Origin: Aculops lycopersici | Taxonomy: Eukaryota; Arthropoda; Arachnida; Trombidiformes; Eriophyidae | NCBI GenBank assembly: GCA_015350385.1 | Contig: WNKI01000001.1 | Coordinates: forward strand, 7,117,083-7,151,410 | Length of the DNA stretch: 34,328 nucleotides | Direction: 5' to 3' | In this document: positions 1 through 10,050 of the stretch, one piece after another | How the letters are laid out: each line of letters starts with the position of its first letter | Numbering within the stretch: position 1 is the stretch's first letter | Position numbers and translations under genes: made by a program | The notes under the pieces: generated by a model | Told to the model about the DNA's origin: nothing | Databases searched by the model: none | Seen by the model: the letters and a program-made list of their open reading frames with translations, nothing else

Positions 1-201
1 GAAGCCTGGGCCCGCCTTGACCACAAATTCGACTTAATGTATGCGAAGAGAGCCTTTGTCCACTGGTACGTGGGCGAGGGTATGGAGGAGGGCGAGTTCA
101 GCGAGGCCCGTGAGGACTTGGCTGCCTTGGAGAAGGACTACGAGGAGGTTGGTTTGGATTCAGCAGATGGAGCCGACGACGACGCTGGAGAAGAGTTTTA
201 A
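1..201 (+). CDS. Alpha-tubulin, C-terminal fragment (5' part outside window)
   Basis: The frame is open from base 1 and ends at TAA 199-201, giving the last 66 residues of an alpha-tubulin. The near-invariant stretches AWARLDHKFDLMYAKRAFVH and WYVGEGMEEGEFSEAREDLA are present, followed by the helix H12 end (LEKDYEEVG) and an acidic tail. Alpha-tubulin pairs with beta-tubulin to form microtubules; this tail projects from the lattice and binds motors and modifying enzymes. The tail is short, Asp/Ala-rich, and ends in Glu-Glu-Phe rather than the commoner Glu-Glu-Tyr; some alpha-tubulin isotypes do end in Phe. The N-terminal 380 or so residues lie upstream of the window. Identification is secure; the isotype cannot be assigned. 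Confidence 0.97.
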   Translation, partial: EAWARLDHKFDLMYAKRAFVHWYVGEGMEEGEFSEAREDLAALEKDYEEVGLDSADGADDDAGEEF

Positions 202-379
202 TTTCAAGTCTAAATCTATGATCAACCCTCTCAAAAGTGACTTGTGCACGCAAACATGATGGATACATACAAATACACATAAAAATGATATATAGAGAGA
301 ACGTTTGATGAAACACAGGAAAGAGAGAGAGAGAGAAAACGCAGCATCTTGAAGGAATCAATTGCACTTTTAACATACA

Positions 380-385
380 AATAAA
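380..385 (+). terminator. Poly(A) signal AATAAA of alpha-tubulin
   Basis: AATAAA lies about 180 bases after the tubulin stop codon, a normal distance for a short 3' UTR. No other canonical hexamer lies nearer. Confidence 0.6.
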
Positions 386-2328
386 AGGGCTTTAAGCTTT
401 CGTATTATCAACCCTACCACAAATATAACTAAGAGAATTTGTTGCCAATAGTAATTCAAGTTTAAATTTGCATCCTTGGCCGATGGGTGGCGTATGTGTC
501 AACTAGAGTTTCATTCACTCACCAATTCTGGTAATCATGTTGGGTTTTTCCTCCGCACCTGGTGTCGCGAATACCGTGCAAATCTCAATGGCGATCGTGT
601 GCTGCCGTGCTATGAATGCTTTCCTCACTAACCACCGGTTTAAATAAGAGCAATGATTTACCTTGCGATTCTGGTGGCTAGTAGCCGGTGGTAACGCAAC
701 ATTTAACGGTGCGCATCATCGAACCAGTCAACCAGTGGCAGGCGGAACTTCCGAGTAAAGTTTCATCCATTCCTTTGCTTGCTTGCTGGAACCACGTAAC
801 TGTAAGTGTCTCTTTATTCTAAAATCCATCCATTGCCTCGAATAATGGTTGAGGATCTCAGAGTTGGAATTATAAAACATTGCAACCACTCACTTACGCA
901 TCGAGGATAAGAGTCAGTCGTTGTGGCTCTCTGATCCTCTGGCGCACCAGCATCAATGAAACCATAAGTAGGAGTAGCAACAAGCCACATGAATAATGTT
1001 ACATGAATTTGGCAACAGATATGTTCCGTTTGTCTTTAAGAGCGAGAACCTTTTCAGCTGCTGCTTTAAGATAACTCCCCAAGTTTTGCGTGTGCATTAG
1101 TTACAATAACACAGCTAACGGAAGGAGGAGGGCTAATACTTTGCTTCCGGAGAATCGACGGCAGCAACAACCACCAGTTGTTTAGTTACGTGAAACCGTA
1201 AGGCACCAGCCAACATCTCTGATGCAGCTGGCGTCTTTGTATAGTGGTTGTGACCCTGGAAAACTCATTGGGGATTGAGTTTCTCAGGCGCCGCCGGCGA
1301 CTACTAGAGAAACACTTTTGTATTTTTATTTTGCTCCATACGAGAATATATGTGTGTCAAGTTTTTCTATAAATTTTATGCTACAAGCGAAACTCTTTTG
1401 CCACAACTTGCAAAAAAGTGGCGACTTGTCGGCTGTTCCGCTCCAACTTCCTGCCAACTTCCTTCCTTCCGGCTGCCTGGTTAAAGGAGAGTAGCGGTAG
1501 CAGTTGAGAGGAAAGTTGGGGTTAGATGTTTCAGGTTAGAGGCAAAGGGCAGCCAAAAAGGGAATCCAGAGAGGTCTTCGATTGAACCATTAGATTAGAT
1601 TAGTTGGGGTCTCTTCTTTGCCACTAGAAACTACATCTGCAGGTTTTCAAGATTTTCTGGTTCCCTTATTCCCACTCACAGTTTATGGTTGATGACAATG
1701 AATTTGATTTGAGGAAGAGGGGAGAAAAAACTGGAGCATCGCCGAGGAAAGCGGCAAACTCTTTCAGTTAGTTCGCGTCGGCCGTTTATTAAATTTCAAC
1801 GAAGTTGACCAGGAAAGAAGGCTGCAAAAAAGAGTCAAATCAGATCACCAAATTGGACTGATAATGCAGTAAAGACAATCAATTCTAGTGAGCAATCGAG
1901 TTAATGGCTCTCATTTCTAAAGAAGTGATACGACATCTACATACAAAACGCATGCACAAAATTAGCGCCACGCGCACAGGTAGCCGTCGTATCGCTCAGG
2001 TACAGAGAGTAGTGGCCACTCACCATCAAAAATGGGCCATTAAAATAAACGTGCGCTGGGCTCGTTTGAGGCGCTGCGAAAGTATCCAATCGATTGTTGG
2101 TTGATTGGTGTTCTGGTTCGATTCTCTGGGCTAACTGTATACACATTAAAGAATTGAATTGCATAGAAAGTCGTCAAAGTGTTGACTCAATTTTCGTGTC
2201 AGCTGCCTTTTTTGTCATTGCTGCTGCTGCTAGTGCTCGTGCTGGTGCACCATTGGTTCTCTCATTTCCAAGTTCCGATTATGGGCGGACCAAACCGGCA
2301 ACTTTGGTAGTTTTCTGGTGCAGAATTT

Positions 2329-2356
2329 AGAGAGAGAGAGAGAGAGAAAGAGAGGA
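2329..2356. repeat. GA-rich tract
   Basis: A run of alternating A/G with minor interruption. Similar runs recur at 3200-3220, 6896-6928 and 34169-34211. GAGA-type tracts are common in arthropod promoters and enhancers, but simple microsatellite origin is equally likely. Confidence 0.6.
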
Positions 2357-5067
2357 AAAAATTAGAGCACACAGTCGAGGATTTAATAAGTAAACGTTTG
2401 CTCTACTGTATAAATTCATTCGATTTCCTTATACGTTCGTGTGTATGTGTGTTTATCGCCTCACTTCCGAGTTATTGGACCCTCCGGTTGTTAGTATAGA
2501 CAAAACTAAAACTTGGCCTGCAAACAAGATGCAGAGGATCTAAGTTTTAGATCTAGAAAACTTGCGCTCCACTTCCGAGTTTCGAATTGTCCAACGCCGA
2601 CGACGAATTAGCGCCTCAGCTTTTCCTTCTCCCGATTCTGCTGCCGCTAGACAAAACCGGAAGAGTCGGTGGTTGCGCGTCTTTTTCCACTAGCGGTAAA
2701 CTAAAACTTGGACTCCCCCGCAGCAGTGGTACAAATATTACCATCAAAACGGTACGAGACGCCAGGCAAGTCAGCTGGCTTCTCCTCATTTTCCTAGTCG
2801 GATGTTTGACGTGGAAGTGGCAACTTGTGCTCTCCACTTTTGGTTTTGAGTTGTGAAACTTCTCTTTTTCACGTGGCCACTCGCGCGCGAGCTCAACGTC
2901 AATCACTCGCACTTCCGGCGCCCGCCGCATCAACTAGTGGTGGTGGTGGTTGTCGGATCAATGAATGAAGTGAGTTGCTTTTGGACTTCAAGTTGGAGAT
3001 GCCAACTCGAGATGTGTAGTTGCAAAATGATTACATACAGCAGCAACAGAAGCATCTAAAACAGTGACCAGCAATATGGCCAGCTGATTGGGCCACTCGA
3101 TCACTTCGACTTTCATCATTGAACGTCGATTTTACTCCTCAGCTTTCAGCAGTTGGAAGTGTCGTATGAATTTTAAATGAGGGAGTGTTGCGTAGTGGAA
3201 GAGAGAGAGAGAGAGAGAGGAAGAAGTTGGCAACGTTGATAAACTGAACCTGAAGTTAACGGTCAACACAAAGTGACTCTCTTGTTACAGCAACCGACTC
3301 GTGAATGAAAAGAAGCGGCCACAATTTTGGTGCGCCACAGCTGAGCGCCAGGAAGCGACCGGAAGTCGGAGAAAGAGACTCGTTGGCTTTGCTTGCCTAA
3401 GAAAAGAGCCACATCTGCAAATTGAGTGGGCGACTCGCTCATTGAGGTTACTTGCTAAAAACTCAAGTTGATTCTCCTTTTGGCTGCTGGATGGCCGAAA
3501 GTACCAATTTATCAACTCATCTCTTAGCATCCAACGACATCTCAAGTTACTCTTCTTGTATAACTTCTTGGTTTGATCAAATCAGTCGACATGTAGTTAG
3601 CGCCTGGTACCACTTCCGGCCACTCGAAAAAATCCACCATTCCCTGTTGTTCTATTTTGCTCAATCATTTTCGATGGGTGACTGCCATCAAACTAGACTT
3701 GCTTACTCTTAAGAGAGAACCAAAGAGTGCAATAGAGAAAGAGCAACTATATTGGAATATTGAGAGGATAAATGCGGTTGATCGTTAGAATGGCGTGCAC
3801 TTAGGGAACGACAAGCGAGCGTTTAACATGACACCGAACGCTGACCAACTCACATGGACATAGACCGCATCAACAAGTGGCTAGCTGGACATCAGTTCTC
3901 TCTAGCTGCTCTCTTGAGATGAGAGAAGATGAGAGACACATTGGCCAACGCTAAAAGCCGACCAATGTTATCTAAACAACCTGTTGATTGCTGGACCACA
4001 CCGAGTTCAGTTTAGTTTTTTGTTGATGTTGTTGTTGGTCTTCCCTTCTATTGAACCAAGTTAACCGACCAACCATTCGAACGGTTGGTTGTCGAAGCTT
4101 TTTGGCTATTTTCACGTGAGCTGCTAGTCGAGTCGTGGTTACTGTGGTGATAATCAAGTGCAAGCGCTGACTTGGCTCGTTATACTCAACTCAACGCAAC
4201 ATCACATGCCAACACTGAGCCGCCTCTTTTTACATGATGTGATTGAATGGCTTGTCCAGGTAACGCGATGCACGCTCGCTTCCCATCAGCCGCCAAGCTG
4301 ATTACCTGGAGCCGGCCGGGAGTTGCAGCTAAACTCGTAGCGGCAAATGAGTTTGGTTATACTTGAAATTGTTGCCGTTGTTGCTTCAGTGGCTTCGCTC
4401 ACAAACAACAACAACAACGACCACCACCACCACCACCGGGAACTGGACGACCACTTGTTGCACAAGCGGCACACGGCTCGCAGCCGACCAACTCTACGGC
4501 CAAACACGTTAGCTTGTAGTCGTGTGGCTCAACTTGAAACTGGCAACTTGCGACCAAACTAACAACACAAACCCGCGAGTTTCCGCTGGCCAGTCGGTCC
4601 GTCGGTGTGTCGCGCTAGTTGGATGGCTGGCAACTACCTGGTTTGACTGTCAAAATAAAACCGACGGGTTTGTTGTTGTTGTTGCTGTTTTCAAATTCAA
4701 TGCCCATTATTAAACCATCTGACCAAGACCGTCGACTTTCACTCGCTCCGCAGGCAGCAGCAGCGGTGGCTGCCAGCGCAACAAGTGGTCCCGATTTGTT
4801 GCCGTGCTGGTCCCAAATGCGTTTCAAACCAACCAAGCCACCAGCACCAGTCGTCATCGGAACCATCGTCGTCTTCGTCTTTACGACAACTTGTTGTTGT
4901 CGCTGCTTTCGCCATCGCCACTGCCGACTAAACCACTACTACCTACTTCCACTTGCCCATTTGATGCTGGCTAAAAAGGCACACACAAATGCAATGCCAA
5001 CGACGAGTAGAGGCGACTCCAGATTGAGGGTGAGTCTTTAGTTTTGTCTTGTCTCGTCGTCTTGGGC

Positions 5068-5133
5068 TCGAGTTGAGTTGAGTTGAGTGGAGTTTAGTTT
5101 AGTCGAGTCGAGTCGAGTCGAGTCTCGTTTGAG
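5068..5133. repeat. Pentanucleotide repeat (GAGTT/GAGTC)
   Basis: Tandem five-base units read GAGTT several times, then GAGTC (CGAGT) at least four times, with a few degenerate copies between. A related tract, (GAGAC/GAAAC)n, lies at 13259-13307. Confidence 0.8.
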
Positions 5134-5883
5134 GGAATGCCCGTTGCGCACGTCTCTCGAGATCATTCCATTTGGCTTGCCACTAAGCACGACAAGAGCC
5201 GGCTGAGCTTGGCATCTAACTGTTAGATGCATGTTACATAAGAGCCGCCGGTGAGAGTTAGAGTGGCAACCGAGTGTGACGGTCTTGGCCAAGTTGAGCC
5301 GCACGCTCGTTTGGGTTTTAACTTTGGCTTTCGGCGGAGGCTTTTGGCGGCTTTCGTTGCATTCAGTTGCTTTCGGTTGCCTTAGCTGTTGCTCCCACTC
5401 GCACTTGGTCCCGATTCAGCTAGCAAGGTAACTAGCATAAGTCAGCTTACTAGCTCATGTGAAAGCTAACGGTTGTGTTATTATATAACTCGACAGTATT
5501 ATTGGGGAGCAGCAACAGCGCCAGCGAGAGTAGAACTGCCACCTGAGCAACAGGTGAGAGTAATGCTGGCTCACCGTTGCCTCCTCGCAGTTACTATCGC
5601 CACTTCCAATGGCAAGGCAACAACAAACCGACCATCAGACCAAGCAGCCGGCAGGCCGACCAAGCAGCTAGCTTGCAGGCAAACGAGCCATTGAATTTAT
5701 CCCCAATTCTGACTCACTTGGTCCCGTCGTTTGTGTAGTCGTTGCTGTGTGCTGGACAGGCGAATTGAATCAGGAAGAGGAAGTCGGCGGGAGGGAAGGT
5801 AGAGTAGTGGAAGCAGCGGCGTCGTATCTCTCTGCTCTCAGTTTAGACTTTCACTGTTAAAAGTGACGAGCGAGCCAGGAGGA

Positions 5884-5963
5884 AGGTAAAGCTAGCTGCT
5901 GGCAAGCTAGTAGGCCCGAGAGGCAACAGGTTTGCTAGCTTGCCAGCAGCGGCAGCTTTACCT
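5884..5963. ncRNA. Pre-miRNA-like hairpin candidate
   Basis: Bases 5884-5910 and 5935-5963 are reverse complements except for a 1x3 internal loop: ten paired bases, the loop, then sixteen paired bases, closing on a 24-base apical loop that can pair further through G-U. The 80-base length, roughly 26-bp stem and small asymmetric bulge match the geometry of animal microRNA precursors. I do not recognise a known miRNA seed in either arm. The strand cannot be chosen, because the structure folds on both. There is no expression evidence. Confidence 0.4.
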
Positions 5964-6120
5964 GGACCAGTTAGCTGAGCTACGGCAACTACAACAATCG
6001 TCCCGCCGCCGCCGCTCGCAAGCTAATGGGCTGTACACACTTGAATTATATTGAATGTTAAGTCTCTCGGCATGTCCAGTTGCGCTGTTGTAGTTGTTGT
6101 CTCAGTTGCTCTTCAAAGAT

Positions 6121-6204
6121 AAGCCAAGCGACTAACGGCTAGTCAGCAGGCGAGTGGTTGCCGCTGCTGACTGGCCAGTAAGAAGCTTGCGACCGTTAGG
6201 CTTA
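6121..6204. repeat. Nested inverted repeat / hairpin
   Basis: Bases 6137-6149 and 6164-6176 form a 13-bp stem (one G-U) with a 14-base loop. Outside it, CTAACGG at 6132-6138 is complementary to CCGTTAG at 6193-6199, and AAGCC near 6121 can pair with GGCTT near 6200. The two stems compete for a couple of bases. It lies about 160 bases from the stronger hairpin at 5884-5963. Confidence 0.45.
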
Positions 6205-6570
6205 CGTAACTTTCACGTCGTTTTTGGTTGGCGTGTGTGTCTGAGAGCGAAAGAGGGAGAGGCGAAAGTGGTGACGGCGAGAGTGACGGAGGATAAAAAC
6301 GGGGTTGCAATTGCAGCAGGCGAATGAATGAGAGTGACTAGCCAGCATACACGCCCGCTCGCTCGCACAGGTGGTTGCTTGCGCTGTTTCATCAAGCTTA
6401 GCAACAAGTGGTCGGTAGGCGAGCGAGCGACGCAATTTGGGCGCATTGTGAGCGCTTCCAGCTAAAGCTGTTTACAGTTATACAACAGCAACAGCAACAG
6501 CGCAACAACAATAACAGGAATAGGAAGTCAACAGTGGCCAAAGGTATGGACTATGTAGTTCTAGTGGCCA

Positions 6571-6960
6571 GCGTCTCGCTTGCCTTTTCTAAATCTTTTT
6601 GTTAGTACACAAGAGCCATGAGAAAGTCTGCCTCGATCTCTCGGCCGCTTGCCCTTCGAGACTTTGGCCACTGCGAGTCAAGGGAATGCTCAGAGCGAGT
6701 GAGATAGAGGCGCGCGCATTTGCAACGGCACCAACCACCGGCGGCACTGGTAACTAGCGTCTCGCCTGCCATTCCTTACCTCTTTTTGTAGATACACACC
6801 AACCATAAGAAAGTCTTTGCCTCGATCTCTCGGCCGCTTGCCCTTCGAAACGTTGGCCATTACGATTCAAGGGGATGCACAGAGCGAGTGAGAAAGAAAG
6901 AGAAAGAAAGCGAGAGAGAGAGAGAGAGTAACGGGACGCGCGCGCATTTGCAGCAGCAAC
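6571..6960. repeat. Imperfect tandem duplication, period about 186 bp
   Basis: The segment from GCGTCTCGCTTGCC at 6571 to about 6747 recurs from GCGTCTCGCCTGCC at 6757 to about 6970. Shared blocks, in order, are AGAAAGTCT, CTCGATCTCTCGGCCGCTTG, CCCTTCGA, TTGGCCA, CAAGGG, CAGAGCGAGTGAGA, GCGCGCATTTGCA and CAACCACCGG. The second copy has gained a GA expansion at 6896-6928. It lies 350-750 bases upstream of the His-rich protein start, so it may be a duplicated promoter-proximal module. Confidence 0.8.
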
Positions 6961-7214
6961 AACCACCGGTGGCCCTCGGGATCGGAAGTGGAGCTGTCAC
7001 TCGTTAGTGGTGGTCGCAGTTGCGCAGTCGCCTCTTTATAGAATGGTACAACATACAACAATCAAATAGAAGCATAAGAGAACATAGAGATAATCAACCA
7101 AAACAACATCAAATCAACTGTCAAGTGTATAATAGAGCCTCCATTCTATTTATCTATTTATTTATTTATTATTATCATCCATATCGCCAACAATCTCAAG
7201 TAAGTCTCAAGTAA

Positions 7215-7245
7215 TTTATCTATATATATATAAATATATTATTCA
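7215..7245 (+). promoter_or_regulatory. AT-rich, TATA-like stretch before the His-rich gene
   Basis: A run of TA dinucleotides followed by TATAAATATATT lies about 75-100 bases upstream of ATG 7318. It could be a TATA element, or simply AT-rich 5' UTR. The transcription start is unknown. Confidence 0.25.
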
Positions 7246-7317
7246 AAACGCAAGCTGATTGATAATTTAATATTTATTTCAAGTCGAGCGATAGAATTGG
7301 AACAAAAGTCCGTCAAG

Positions 7318-8142
7318 ATGACAACGACCTGCGACTTGCCCATTGACTTGAGCACCAAGAGTCACCATCATCACAACAATCATGATGCGCACAACCTCAG
7401 CCATTTAAATCACCTATTTGGCTCCCCAGAACACAACCACCACCTTCACCATCTCAACCAAGCTCATCACAGCCACCACCTCAACCTAAACCAGCTGACT
7501 TCGTTGTACCATCATAACAATTTAAATTTGAATCTAGATCATCATCGTCTTCATCATCATCATGACCACGATCACGATCATGATCATGACCATAATCATC
7601 ATCACAACCACCTGCTAAGTCAAGATCAACACTACCACCATAACTACCTAAATTCAAGTCTCAATTTGAATCTCTCGAGTCTGAGCGGACACTTCAATCA
7701 CCACCTCCAACACAACCACCTGAGCCACCATCATCACCATCATCAGCCAAACTCGCCTCCCGCCGACCACAATCCCCTACACTATCATCTCCACCATCAT
7801 CACCTCCAACTTAGTCCCACCAACTCGGACCAGAATCACAATCACTCCGACCAAGAGGACAATCCGTCGCCAATTGACTTGCATCGCTCCTCAACTTCGT
7901 CCATTTTAAGCAACGTCTCCTCGCCAAGCTCCTCGGCAGCCTCCATAACCTCCACCTCGTCTTCAACAAATACAGATTCACAAGGGTCGAATGATAAGAA
8001 GAGAATAAACAGGCCGTTAACGGGGAAGCACGTGAAGCATGGAACTGGAGCTAGCATTCAAACTTTGGTTACACTGAGGAAAGTAATAAGATTGAGACAG
8101 CAACTTAGCACCAAATCGAGTGTGGCAAAATTATCGTCGTGA
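7318..8142 (+). CDS. His-rich putative CtBP-binding transcription co-regulator (unrecognised)
   Basis: The frame encodes 274 residues from ATG 7318 (A at -3); the longer open frame begins with a non-ATG codon. Residues 8-14, PIDLSTK, fit the PxDLS motif that binds the co-repressor CtBP, and SPIDLHR near residue 185 is a second, weaker version. Residues 15-180 are extremely rich in His, Asn and Leu, with poly-His runs and an Asp-His repeat. A Ser/Thr-rich linker follows. A basic segment at about 228-262 (RPLTGKHVKHGTGAS, then IQTLVTLRKVIRLRQQL) is the only complex part and is probably the conserved functional block. I do not recognise the family. An alternative 3' end using an intron from 8101 to 8241 is possible. 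No AATAAA lies between the stop and the next gene. A nuclear role is inference. Confidence 0.6.
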   Translation: MTTTCDLPIDLSTKSHHHHNNHDAHNLSHLNHLFGSPEHNHHLHHLNQAHHSHHLNLNQLTSLYHHNNLNLNLDHHRLHHHHDHDHDHDHDHNHHHNHLLSQDQHYHHNYLNSSLNLNLSSLSGHFNHHLQHNHLSHHHHHHQPNSPPADHNPLHYHLHHHHLQLSPTNSDQNHNHSDQEDNPSPIDLHRSSTSSILSNVSSPSSSAASITSTSSSTNTDSQGSNDKKRINRPLTGKHVKHGTGASIQTLVTLRKVIRLRQQLSTKSSVAKLSS

Positions 8143-8543
8143 AAAAAGATTTGGGACTTGATCATTTTTAATCTCTGTGACACGATCATATTTGAGCCAG
8201 GGGATCACTTACTAACGGTAACTTTGGCATGCAAACAAAAGATTCAGTTGACGGATTGGCATCGATCAGCGAGCAATGGGGAAAGAGCGCAAGTCGAATC
8301 CGGCAACCGGATATCCGCCCACTCGCGCCACTTCGCGTTGATTCGAGGCGAGGGTTTAGTTTAGAGAAACTCCCAACAACTTTTTCCATCATCACAACAA
8401 CAACAACAATCACTGGTAGTCTAGGCAACAGCAATAGCAGTCGGAATTGTTGTGGTTAGCTATGGTAGTGGCAGCGACGGTTGCCGCCCACCTAGTCAGT
8501 CAGTCGGTCGGACGGTCATTCAATCAGCCAGTTTGTTAGTTTG
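8143..8543 (+). other. Gap between His-rich ORF and DNALI1
   Basis: About 400 bases with no canonical poly(A) signal. It contains TACTAAC at 8210-8216, a perfect branch-point-like heptamer, followed 26 bases after its branch A by AAAAG at 8237-8241, which would make a good 3' splice site. CAA/CAG runs lie near 8395-8440. It could be 3' UTR, intron, or the 5' UTR of DNALI1. Confidence 0.4.
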
Positions 8544-9559
8544 ATGAAAACCAAGGTGATTACTACTCAAGACAAAATGATGAATAGAATTGCCAACCAA
8601 CACCAAAGTGCTCAGTTACGGGAGGTTCTCAACTCCATGTTTCCTATCAGTTACCTGGAACTCCACCACATGCCACCTAGATCCGTTTGCAGTTTGCTAA
8701 GTCTAAAGCGCTGGCCACCACCTAGTCAAGATCCAAAGGATATTAGGCCAGATAGTGATTCAGAACAACACCATCAAAAGCTCGAGGTCTCAACTGAGCC
8801 TAGCTCTCGGGTGAGTCTCATAAATTTAAGAGAGAGACTCGATTCGAGTTTGCATCTACATCAAGCAAAATTGGTTGGCATCTGCCCAATCAGGAGGAAC
8901 ATTTATGATCAATGTTTTGGTATGTCACCTGATTGAATCTGTCATCTAATTGGCTCAAAACAGCTTTGATACATTTAATCAGTCGCGTTTAATTCACTTG
9001 ATTACTCATGAATTTTTCTATTTTGCCAAATAATACATGACAGATGAGATCATTCGCCAGGTAACTGTGAGTTGCATTGAGCAGGGATTGTTGTTGTTTA
9101 GAGTCCGCGACGAGCTTCGCATGACCATCAGCTATTACCGGAGGATTTGCGAGTCGGGTGTCAAGTTTGGATTGAGTAAGGCCATAAAAGCCGAGACTGA
9201 GGTTCGACAAGTTAGATCGCAGGTAAGCGTTTAGATACTCTAGTTTTTTACGTTGAAAATAGATACTTGATGATTAATGGAAGGAAACTAACTTTCTGAC
9301 TTAATAGATCAAACGTTTAGAATCGCTCAAGGAAGATATTGAGCATAATAGACGATTGGATGATCAGATTGATAAGCTCAAATCTAGGAATCTCGAGGAT
9401 TCAATGGAGAGAATGCGAAGCTACTACAAAGAGGAGTTGGACAAAAGGGATAAGATCATAGAGCAACAACGTAATATTATTAAAGCCTTGTCTAGAGATT
9501 GCAGTGTTGGTATCAAAAGTCCACCAGATAGTATTATGGGCAAGCAGGATGATATATAA
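8544..9559 (+). CDS. DNALI1: Axonemal dynein light intermediate chain p28 (DNALI1), three exons
   Basis: Exons 8544-8919, 9044-9222 and 9308-9559 join to 268 residues, close to the family length of about 260. The introns are GT-AG (GTATGT...ACAG, phase 1; GTAAGC...ATAG, phase 0). Family landmarks are the N-terminal EVLNSMFP block, GICPIRRNIYDQCF ending exon 1, and DEIIRQVTVSC, GLLLFRVRDELRMT and GLSKAIKAE in exon 2. Exon 3 is a Lys/Glu-rich coiled coil. The D of DEIIR is rebuilt across intron 1, which confirms the splice. In ciliated animals p28 binds single-headed inner-arm dynein heavy chains with actin. The start is the first ATG; the longer frame begins with TTG. The N-terminus is divergent and could extend into an upstream exon. 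Confidence 0.93.
8920..9043 (+). other. DNALI1 intron 1 (124 bp)
   Basis: It begins GTATGT and ends ACAG, phase 1. Removing it restores the family sequence QCF-DEIIR. Confidence 0.92.
9223..9307 (+). other. DNALI1 intron 2 (85 bp)
   Basis: It begins GTAAGC and ends AATAG, phase 0. It contains AACTAAC about 20 bases before the acceptor as a branch-point candidate. Removing it joins two coiled-coil segments in frame. Confidence 0.88.
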
Positions 9560-10044
9560 ATAGTAATGCTGCGTGAACTGTTACTCTATGGATAGAGAAT
9601 AGTTTGTTTCTATATTGATGTAATTATTAAGCTTATGGTATACCACATAATAGAGCATAGCGCCCAGAGGAAGGAAATATATTTATATATATATCTTAAA
9701 TGACGAGTATATATATATAGAAACACATATATTTATGCAACATAATCACACTCTCTTGGTGCCAGATATATACAAATATTAATTTATACGTGTACACCCC
9801 CTAGTTGCAAGCCTTGGTAGAATCTAATCTATGATTTGATGAGAATCATAGAGATTCTTATCAATGTCCTGGAGAATATGTATCATAATATAGCGACAAC
9901 AACTCAAGTCATCACATTAGTCGTCACGTTCCCTTGCAAATGAGTTATACACCGACGAAACAAACGAACAAAAGTACAAACTTATACTCTATAACATAAT
10001 ATATAATATTTATATCGAGTCTAAATTATAATCGATGGTAAAAA

Positions 10045-10050
10045 AATAAA
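10045..10050 (+). terminator. Poly(A) signal AATAAA of DNALI1
   Basis: First canonical hexamer after the DNALI1 stop, implying a 3' UTR of about 500 bases that includes AT-dinucleotide runs near 9680-9730. Confidence 0.55.

Larger units (their letters stand above)
387..7317. other. Seven-kilobase non-coding region, probably regulatory
   Basis: No reading frame here looks like a protein: the short frames are low-complexity translations of CAA/GTT, GA and GCC repeats without conserved motifs, and several rely on non-ATG starts. The region does contain GA tracts, a cluster of ACTTCCG (ETS-like) sites around 2463-3619, four ACAAGTGG octamers, a pentamer repeat near 5068, hairpins at 5884-5963 and 6121-6204, and a tandem duplication at 6571-6960. 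It lies upstream of the His-rich gene, and its size is out of proportion to the rest of the window. I infer an extended cis-regulatory region or one or more non-coding transcripts. Confidence 0.6.

Noticed and set aside
4619..5041. 140-codon open frame in the 7-kb region
   Set aside because: It starts at TTG, translates repeats and pyrimidine-rich DNA into Leu/Ala/Pro-rich sequence, overlaps open frames on the other strand and has no motif.
387..7317. tRNA, rRNA or CRISPR-type arrays in the long gap
   Set aside because: I saw no cloverleaf with A/B boxes, no rRNA-like blocks and no spaced direct repeats. A tRNA scan would be decisive.
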